From contig JAJEKV010000011.1 in NCBI GenBank assembly GCA_021234155.1, positions 1,120,001 through 1,184,000 on the forward strand: a DNA stretch of 64,000 nucleotides, read 5' to 3'. Every line of letters starts with the position of its first letter. The first letter of the stretch is position 1. Origin of the DNA: Isoetes taiwanensis (Eukaryota; Streptophyta; Lycopodiopsida; Isoetales; Isoetaceae). Below, in pieces: positions 58,178 to 64,000 of the stretch. Both the position numbers and the translations under genes were made by a program. The notes beneath the pieces are model-generated. The model was given only the letters and a program-made list of their open reading frames with translations, was not told the DNA's origin and ran no database searches.

Positions 58178-60253
58178 GAAGACAAATTGGACAAGACCAG
58201 AAGGATAACTAGAGACATCAACATGAGGAAACATTTGATTGTTGAAAAAGAAAATAAAGAAGCCCGTATTATACACTTGACTTTTTTCTCAAAGGTTCTT
58301 GACAAATTCAAGGTAAAGAACATCTTCTACACTGTTATGTATGAAGCATTAGGAGAAAGAGGGACTGAATTAGTCCACAATACAAAGTTTGCCTGGAAAT
58401 ACATAGATCAGATTAGGCATAAGGTTTGTAAACCTTACAAAATATTTGCTGATAGTTCAGTAAACCATTGCCCCTGCAGAAACCCAAACTTGAAGAAATT
58501 TGTTGATCCCTTGATTGATCATATTAGGACTACAAATCTTGATATTGTCCATAGTAAGAAACTTAGAAATGCTTTTGTATGTGGCCTGAACCACATTCCT
58601 GATCAAGGGTTAAGTATACAAGATTTTATGGATGATTTTATCCTTGCTTGTCAACAGTTTATCAGGGTTCATAAATTTGATCTTTTGGATCTTAATGATT
58701 GGGACTTAGAGAATATTTGTGATATGTTGACTCAATTAGCTCACTGTGAGATTGCAGACTTCAAAAGTTCTCTTGCTCCTAAGAGGTTTTTATGGTCTGA
58801 TCCAGAGGTTAAGAAAAATGTGCAATGGATTACTAATAATCTTTATGTTGCGGAGATAGACAAGGCTAGCAATAATGCGGCTTTTATCTGTCCACTTCAT
58901 ATATTTGAAGCTGCCATTCATAGATTAAATGGAGATGATTTTGAGAAGATCACTTCCATGCCTCAAGAAGTCATGAAGATATGTAAACATGAGATTTCAG
59001 GGTTTATTGGGGCTGAAGGAATTGAGTTCCAAAAACTTCCATACCTTATGGCCATGTACAAGGCACATAAACAAGAATACAGGTGGATTACAAATGCCAA
59101 CAATACATTGTTTTCTGAAATAGCCAAGTTTATTACAGCTATTCTAAACAGTTGCTTAGAGATTTGGCCTTCTATTTGTCATAAGAAAACTGCCAGGTTA
59201 AAATTATGGGGGCAAAATAAAGTTAATCCTTGTTGGATTGTTAATTCAGTATATGATGTAGTTCTGAATTTCCCTTTGAAAATACATGAAGTTTTCTCCG
59301 TGGATATTACAACATGTTATGAAACTATTCCATTATTTGGTGAAGAAGGAATTATAGAGATTATGAACTCTGTTGTAGATATGGTTTGGGATCAGCAGAT
59401 TGAATCAGGAAAATTTGAACTAATATTCAAGCAGAAATCAGATGAATTCCTAACTAAATGGGTCAGATCCTCTAAGGATAAGGAGTTTGTTAGTTGGAAC
59501 TGTGTGAGCAGGGATAAGTTCAAGAATATAAACACATGGCTCCTTTCCCATTGTTATCTACAAATGGGGGATAAAATTTGGAAACAGATAAAAGGGATCC
59601 CTATGGGATTCTCATGTAGCCCTGCATGGTGCAATTTATATCTAGCATGGCATGAACTATATTTTTTACTAAAATTAGCTAGTGCTGGAAGAATAGCAGA
59701 TGTCTACAGGTTTCAACATGCTTCCAGATATATGGATGACTTGAATATATTGAATGGAGGGGATTTGCAAGAGTTCTTTGCAAAAGAATCAGATATTACT
59801 GTTTATAATATGCATTTCTTGGGCATTAAAGACGAAACTTTATATTCTGGACCCAACAGTACTCATGGTTATGAGTGTAATTTTCTTAATATAAAAATTC
59901 GGGTTCTAGATTATGACAGAGGCATATTCAATGTGAGCAGGTTTGATAAAAGGAGCAAGTTGCCTTTTACAGTACACAAATTTATAAAAGCTCAAAGTTG
60001 CAGACCATATACTCAAGCTTCAAGAGTTATAATTTCTCAGATACTACCATATGTGTATACTCATTCAGATGCTATGGAAGCAGCAAATGATATTTTTGAT
60101 CTCATAAACACATTCTGCAAAAATGGGTTTGCTAGAAATGACATAATCAGAGCTGTGATATCTACTTTGGAAAAAGATATGTTTCCAGGTACTCTGTATA
60201 ATTTCAAGGATATGCTTGTGTTCCTTAAGGTTCTCTTAAGCGAAAAAGAGTAG
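58178..60253 (+). CDS. Penelope-like reverse transcriptase
   Basis: The frame opens after a TATAG acceptor at 58177; the first in-frame ATG is 58223. Counting from the TTG at 58187 (688 codons): CPC at 95-97 followed by DHIRTTNLDIV and KKLRNAF, a pre-RT block seen in Penelope-like RTs; DKASNN at 225-230 (RT1); KAHK...R at 292-299 (RT2); VDITTCYET at 372-380 with catalytic Asp 373; GIPMGFSCSP at 470-479; RYMDDLN at 514-520 with Asp 517/518; FLNIKIR and FDKRSKLPF in the thumb. All catalytic Asp are present and there is no internal stop. The C-terminus ends soon after the thumb, with no GIY-YIG endonuclease. The motifs resemble the Naiad/Chlamys/Hydra group by memory only. An rvt-type or telomerase-related RT is the alternative. 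Confidence 0.85.
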   Translation, partial: EDKLDKTRRITRDINMRKHLIVEKENKEARIIHLTFFSKVLDKFKVKNIFYTVMYEALGERGTELVHNTKFAWKYIDQIRHKVCKPYKIFADSSVNHCPCRNPNLKKFVDPLIDHIRTTNLDIVHSKKLRNAFVCGLNHIPDQGLSIQDFMDDFILACQQFIRVHKFDLLDLNDWDLENICDMLTQLAHCEIADFKSSLAPKRFLWSDPEVKKNVQWITNNLYVAEIDKASNNAAFICPLHIFEAAIHRLNGDDFEKITSMPQEVMKICKHEISGFIGAEGIEFQKLPYLMAMYKAHKQEYRWITNANNTLFSEIAKFITAILNSCLEIWPSICHKKTARLKLWGQNKVNPCWIVNSVYDVVLNFPLKIHEVFSVDITTCYETIPLFGEEGIIEIMNSVVDMVWDQQIESGKFELIFKQKSDEFLTKWVRSSKDKEFVSWNCVSRDKFKNINTWLLSHCYLQMGDKIWKQIKGIPMGFSCSPAWCNLYLAWHELYFLLKLASAGRIADVYRFQHASRYMDDLNILNGGDLQEFFAKESDITVYNMHFLGIKDETLYSGPNSTHGYECNFLNIKIRVLDYDRGIFNVSRFDKRSKLPFTVHKFIKAQSCRPYTQASRVIISQILPYVYTHSDAMEAANDIFDLINTFCKNGFARNDIIRAVISTLEKDMFPGTLYNFKDMLVFLKVLLSEKE

Positions 60254-60387
60254 AACAAAAAAGACATGTAGTGGAACATAGGATAGGTAGGACCTTGTGG
60301 CAACAAGGTCCTACTCTCCTTGTTGTCACTACTTAATATAGTCAAAATGGTCCTGCATGGTTACCTATTCTACGGAAGGAGGCAGGG
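60254..60387. other. 3' untranslated junction with short hairpin
   Basis: Just after the RT stop, GTAGGACCTTGTGGCAACAAGGTCCTAC (60287-60314) forms a near-perfect ~12-bp-stem hairpin, followed by ACTCTCCTTGTTG. It is the only strong stem-loop next to the right repeat and could serve in termination, RNA recognition by the RT or template switching. Confidence 0.55.
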
Positions 60388-62773
60388 TTTTTTATTAACA
60401 TTTTGTGGATGTTATTTCTTTATTGCTTGGTATCATCTTTTGCATGGTACAAATGGCCTTGGACAGGTACGTTGAACTTGGGTTCTTAAATATATTGTTA
60501 CAATTGAAATAAAATGGGGCCATTATCTCATGAAGAAATACCATAATTTGGTGACAAATATACTTGGGCTTGTCGTCCAAGCAAATTACCCTAAAGGTAT
60601 ATGGTATTAGGGTTCCGGCAACGTTAACGGACTGCTTTTTGTCATATGACAGCAGGATGGAAGGAGCGTATGGTCGGCTGTTGCACTAAAATACAGGACT
60701 GACGGTAACAAGGACTCCTGATTCCAGATATATATGATGGGTTGTTGTAAAAAAATAAATAGAATGAGTCGTTCTTCTGCCCGGAGGGTTACTGATAGAA
60801 AAATGTGCTCAGAATCTGGGTAGAAGGGAATGGGAAGGAAAAAAGGTGATCTAAATATGGCAACTAGAAGGAAGATAGAGGAGGAGAAGATTAAGTCTGC
60901 TCAAAAGAAAAAATTGTTCCAGTATCACAAGAAAGTTGTGACCCCTGGAGTAGCAGTTGATCCGGATGTTAACAGGCAAATTGCTGGGTTTGTGGTAAAA
61001 TCCGTTCAGGAGAATGCCCACTGCTTGAATCTAGCAAATGTGGCACAAGAAGTTGCAGAGAACTCCAAATCTGTTAGAGATCATGATGATGAAGGAGAAG
61101 CCAGTATCAAATATGTTCCTCCTTCTAAAAAAGCTAAGAAGCCAGTCGTGGAGTTGGCCAATCTGCACCAAGCCAATCAGGTTTGGTTATGGTTGTTTAA
61201 GTTCTTTTTTCTGAGATTATATGAAGAATTAATTACAATTCTCTTCATTACTCATCATGAAATATGTCAGTTGATAATACTCTAATGGATCTGAGTGTGG
61301 TTAACTAGATTTAAGGGTTTATGAAAGAAACTTGAGAAAAATGGGATAATATTTGATTTGATGAGGGTGGATTTACAGGAAACACATGCTGAAGCAGCTT
61401 AATACTATTGATTTAAATAATAGATAAATGAATTTTATAGATCAGTATAAGGGCTTTGGTAGACTTTTGTAGATGGATCCCTAGTGCGGAAGTTGGTATA
61501 TATCTTAAGGAATTTGATCTTTAGAATGGCCATAGTTTCATGGATGTATTACACAACAAGATCAAATAAATTGCTGGAAATAATGTATTGCAGTATGACA
61601 CTGTGTACTTAGGCAGAAGATAGAATTTATGGTGTTGATCAGTCCTGCTAGATAGGAAGATTTTGGGCCCATTTGAGATTTCGGGACTTGAACCTTTTAG
61701 ATTTATCTGGTTAGCAGGATAAGTAATTGATGTTTCTTACAGATTATGCAGTCATTTGAGAAATAAAGGGATATTTCTGCCCAGATATTAGTTGAGCTCT
61801 ATAATGAACTTTTACCATAATGGGTTGTTAAAATTTAATTGGGTTGGTCCAGTTAGAATAAATATGGTAATGCTGGTTTGTATCACAGGGTACTTATGAT
61901 CTAGACGATGTAAAATATGCTAATTAATGGGAAATCATATTTACCCTTTATAGAATTGTTGACTTGTGGGATACCATGGGCTGCTATGGTTATATATCTT
62001 TTGACAGGCCCTCTTTTAGTAGATATTGAAAGTATGAGGTTCTATGTGCCTAGAGTCATACATAACCTATTAATAAACTGTGGACTCTAGGTTTGTTAAA
62101 ATATTGACTGCAGGTTATCCTATGGCTTGGCTGAGAGGTTTTACAAGATTACATAGGTTCTTGAAGTGTTAATAAGAGCCTGGTTATGGATATATAAGAT
62201 CCGACCTTATTTTAGCGTTTAAATGAATGTTGTAGGTTATTTGCAGTAGTTGTAGCAGATTTTATACTTTGCTTAGATGTTAACAAGCAAGGTGAAGGGC
62301 GAAGAGCCCAAGAAATCCAATGCTTACCTGCTAGTGCTTAGGGCTTTACCCTTCTTAGGCTAACTGTCCTATGGTTTACATCGCAGTAATCCGGATTTCT
62401 TGCTCCTTGATTTGTTTTCCCAAGTATTTTGGTTGAGCACTATTCAGAGCATGGAGGATTTACATGATGTACATTGATTCATATTTTGAAGATCTGCCAT
62501 TATTACTGTGGAAAAATGGTGTACTCTTTCCTTTTCTTAATTTATGATCATTTATGGTCTAATTTTAATTGTAAATCTGTTGACATGTCACAAGTTTAAT
62601 AGATTTTTTTTGGAATTTGTTTTTGAAATAAATTCGTAACCAGTTTAAGGCTTAGATTGAGATAACACCTGATCAAGATCTAAGGCTGCAAATTGACCTA
62701 AAATGGCCTTTGGAAAAGACCATGGATGGTAAAAAGTCTGGATGACAGATTTTTAAAGGTTTTTTTTTTTTTT
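60388..62773 (+). repeat. Right direct repeat (LTR-like) of the Penelope-like element
   Basis: Near-identical to 53939-56209. It contains the 23-bp and 87-bp segments missing from the left copy, and ends at a T-run directly against the right frame sequence. Its exon 1 copy has no downstream exon to join. Confidence 0.85.
60857..61180 (+). pseudogene. Orphan copy of ORF1 exon 1 in the right repeat
   Basis: 108 codons identical to exon 1 at 54383-54706 except about two substitutions (Ser to Phe after IAG, Gly to Arg before DHDD). The GTTTGG donor is intact, but the acceptor exon is absent downstream within the element. Transcripts from this copy would read out through the right frame into flanking DNA, and could splice to downstream acceptors. 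Confidence 0.75.
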
Positions 62774-63046
62774 GAATTTCGCACAGACGCTGAAATTTTT
62801 TTCACAGACGCTAAGACAAAAAATTTCGCGACGCATTTTTTTTTTTTTTTTTTATGTCACAGACGCTGTTTTTTCTTCACAGACGCTGAAAAGTTTCACA
62901 GACGCTCACGAAGCTTTCACAGACGCGAAATTTTTTTTCCCACGGCGAGGTTTTAATACGTTAAATACGTATTTTATTAAAAAATACGTATTTTTTTACT
63001 TTATATGTCAGGAATTTTAATTTTGTACGTATAGAACCTATCCCTG
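62774..63046 (+). repeat. Right subterminal region and TIR of the composite element
   Basis: Contains six to seven copies of CACAGACGC or CGCGACGC between 62780 and 62930, then AATACGT repeats and the inverted end ...CGTATAGAACCTATCCCTG. Confidence 0.8.
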
Positions 63047-63500
63047 CTAGAACGAACGATTTCTGCTCCGACCCCCATTTTGCGCGTCTTTGTGTAATAT
63101 AACCTAGCAAAGTATCTAAGATACATTGACACAGAGACACGCAAAAGAGAGTCAGAGCAAAGCTCGCTCCTTCTAAAGGAGGTAACAAGAATTTCGAGAA
63201 GTCTATATTGTTTGCCATGGAGAATATAAAGCCTGGTGGCCTGACAACCATTCAAGAGGGTCGCGTTGTTGGCTTACTCCCTTTTCGGAAGTCTCGATGC
63301 CTTTACTCGTCTTTGTGTAATATAACGCGATCTAATTCAGGCTTACTCTATTTTCGAGTTTCCTGCTTAACGTATCTAACTCAATGCTCCAATAACGTCA
63401 TTATACCTTGTTTGAAATTACGTCATTATACCCGTCATTATACCTTATTATCCATTCACAAAATGATACAGGTCAAAATGTTCTTTGTCTAAAAATGTAA
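63047..63500. repeat. Host repeat R, occupied copy, right flank
   Basis: Starts with CTAGAACGA (right target duplication at 63047-63052) and follows repeat R copy 1 from 53057 to about 53280 (TTTGTGTAATATAACCTAGCAAAG, GGAGGTAACAAGAATTT). After ~63265 it diverges. GTCATTATACC is repeated near 63395-63445. Confidence 0.75.
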
Positions 63501-63549
63501 TGTCTTATTTTCATTGGTCATTTGGGTCAATATAATCACCCTGCGGCCC

Positions 63550-63930
63550 TGGAGGTGGTGGTAAGAACTGGTTAATGTCCGCACCGCCTCTCCTTCACGC
63601 TGCCTCCTCCACCCCCTCCACAAACCCCCGCCACGAAAAGGATTGAAAAGTGTGCATCCGCCCATCCCTCCCCGAAAGGCCAAATGTGGCAACGCCGGCA
63701 TGCGACCTTGCATATTAAATATGGCATATTGTAACTCCTCGTGAAAAAATCCATCCGCCTTGCATTGTTGGACAAAAGCGGCTTTGCAACATCCAATCAA
63801 GAAGACATCGCATGTGCATACAATGCCCACACCCTAGAGTGTACCAGCCCACCTGTGTCAGGTTGTCACCACACAATTGGCAATGTCTATAATCAACAAC
63901 CTTTAGCTCTTCCCACTGACTCTCGTACAA
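63550..63930 (-). pseudogene. RING-like zinc-finger fragment with frameshift
   Basis: On the minus strand, 63930 to ~63750 encodes CQLC, a 12-residue spacer and LGCGHCMHMRCLLDW ending in a CP, a RING-type Cys/His spacing. At a run of six T on that strand (~63741-63746 on plus) the frame switches: the neighbouring frame continues EELQYAIFNMQGR and onward to ~63490. RING domains usually bind E2 ubiquitin-conjugating enzymes, but the last Cys pair is incomplete. Could be a host gene 3' part or a transposon-borne domain; the one-base slip could be a sequencing error. Confidence 0.45.
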
Positions 63931-64000
63931 ATACTCGCGAGGGAGATAGGATATCGACTACTCCGAAGTCACCCTAAAAGGGTCAGAGTCTAACGATCTG

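Larger units (their letters stand above)
53709..63046 (+). mobile_element. Composite element: Penelope-like retroelement inside a hAT-like TIR frame
   Basis: The 9338-bp unit begins CAGGGATAGGTTCAATACG and ends with the inverted counterpart (one mismatch in 19). It is flanked by CTAGAA on both sides, and a paralogous copy of the host repeat at 53055 lacks it. The inner edges of the frame (53709-53938 and 62774-63046) carry CAGACGC/GCGACGC-type subterminal motifs. Between them lie 2.3-kb direct repeats and a Penelope-like reverse transcriptase. The inner element begins and ends at T-runs, as if it had inserted into a T tract of the frame. A 6-bp duplication is shorter than the 8 bp usual for hAT (TCTAGAAC/GCTAGAAC would give 7 of 8). 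Whether the frame ever carried the inner element as cargo is unknown. Confidence 0.8.

Noticed and set aside
53939-62773. Ordinary LTR retrotransposon of Ty1 or Ty3 type, because of the long direct repeats
   Set aside because: The RT motifs (DITTCYET, GIPMGFSCSP, YMDD with long insertions and a Penelope-type thumb) are not LTR type. No protease, RNase H or DDE integrase was seen, and the repeats contain a coding exon.
1-64000. CRISPR arrays, rRNA genes, tRNA genes, telomere repeats or organelle DNA
   Set aside because: No regularly spaced repeats of CRISPR type, no recognisable rRNA or tRNA sequence and no TTTAGGG-type runs were seen by eye.

Overview
The window looks like nuclear DNA of a land plant with a large, repeat-choked genome. 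A seed-free plant such as a fern or lycophyte, or a gymnosperm, fits better than a compact angiosperm. The evidence is one intact intron-containing germin-like gene, split exons of a HEATR5/SWEETIE-type gene, Ty3/gypsy, LINE and hAT remnants, and a Penelope-like reverse transcriptase. The species is inferred, not shown.

Layout. 1-5.8 kb: old, mostly unidentified sequence with a LINE-like 3' end, two decayed minus-strand coding remnants and one candidate orphan exon. 5.9-13.7 kb: a 3.9-kb unit repeated in tandem, each unit holding minus-strand Ty3/gypsy integrase debris. 14.8-15.3 kb: an L1-type poly(A) end. 15.5-36.9 kb: two near-identical ~9.4-kb blocks in direct orientation. Each has about 4 kb of pyrimidine-rich sequence, an LTR-like piece shared with the 5.9-13.7 kb units, and decayed exons of a HEATR5/SWEETIE-like gene. 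The second block also carries a 2.5-kb LINE whose pre-insertion site is preserved in the first. 38-40 kb: a larger Ty3/gypsy pol remnant. 40.6-41.2 kb: an intact hAT-type MITE with an 8-bp target duplication. 44.8-46.5 kb: hairpins, palindromes and short tandem motifs upstream of the germin-like gene (46.87-47.74 kb, four exons, TATA box). 49.5-52.3 kb: a decayed hAT element. 52.8-63.5 kb: a repeat family interrupted by a 9.3-kb composite element. 63.5-64 kb: a RING-like fragment.

The most interesting object is the composite element at 53709-63046. Its outside is a DNA-transposon frame: inverted ends starting CAGGGATAGGTTC, subterminal ACAGACGC-type repeats, a 6-bp target duplication and a paralogous unoccupied site. 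Its inside is a Penelope-like retroelement with intact catalytic motifs, no recognisable GIY-YIG endonuclease, and 2.3-kb direct repeats at each end. The left repeat supplies a first coding exon and a phase-0 splice donor joined across a 1.6-kb intron to the body, and the right repeat carries an orphan copy of that exon. A second copy of the same transposon end lies at 49489, beside a decayed hAT transposase. I read the whole as a recent, possibly active Penelope-like element nested in, and possibly carried by, a hAT-like frame.

A technical signal runs through the window. Near-identical repeat copies differ again and again at CAGC/GCTG sites (CAGC against CAAAG, CTG against CCG). This looks like a consensus error and probably breaks some reading frames artificially.
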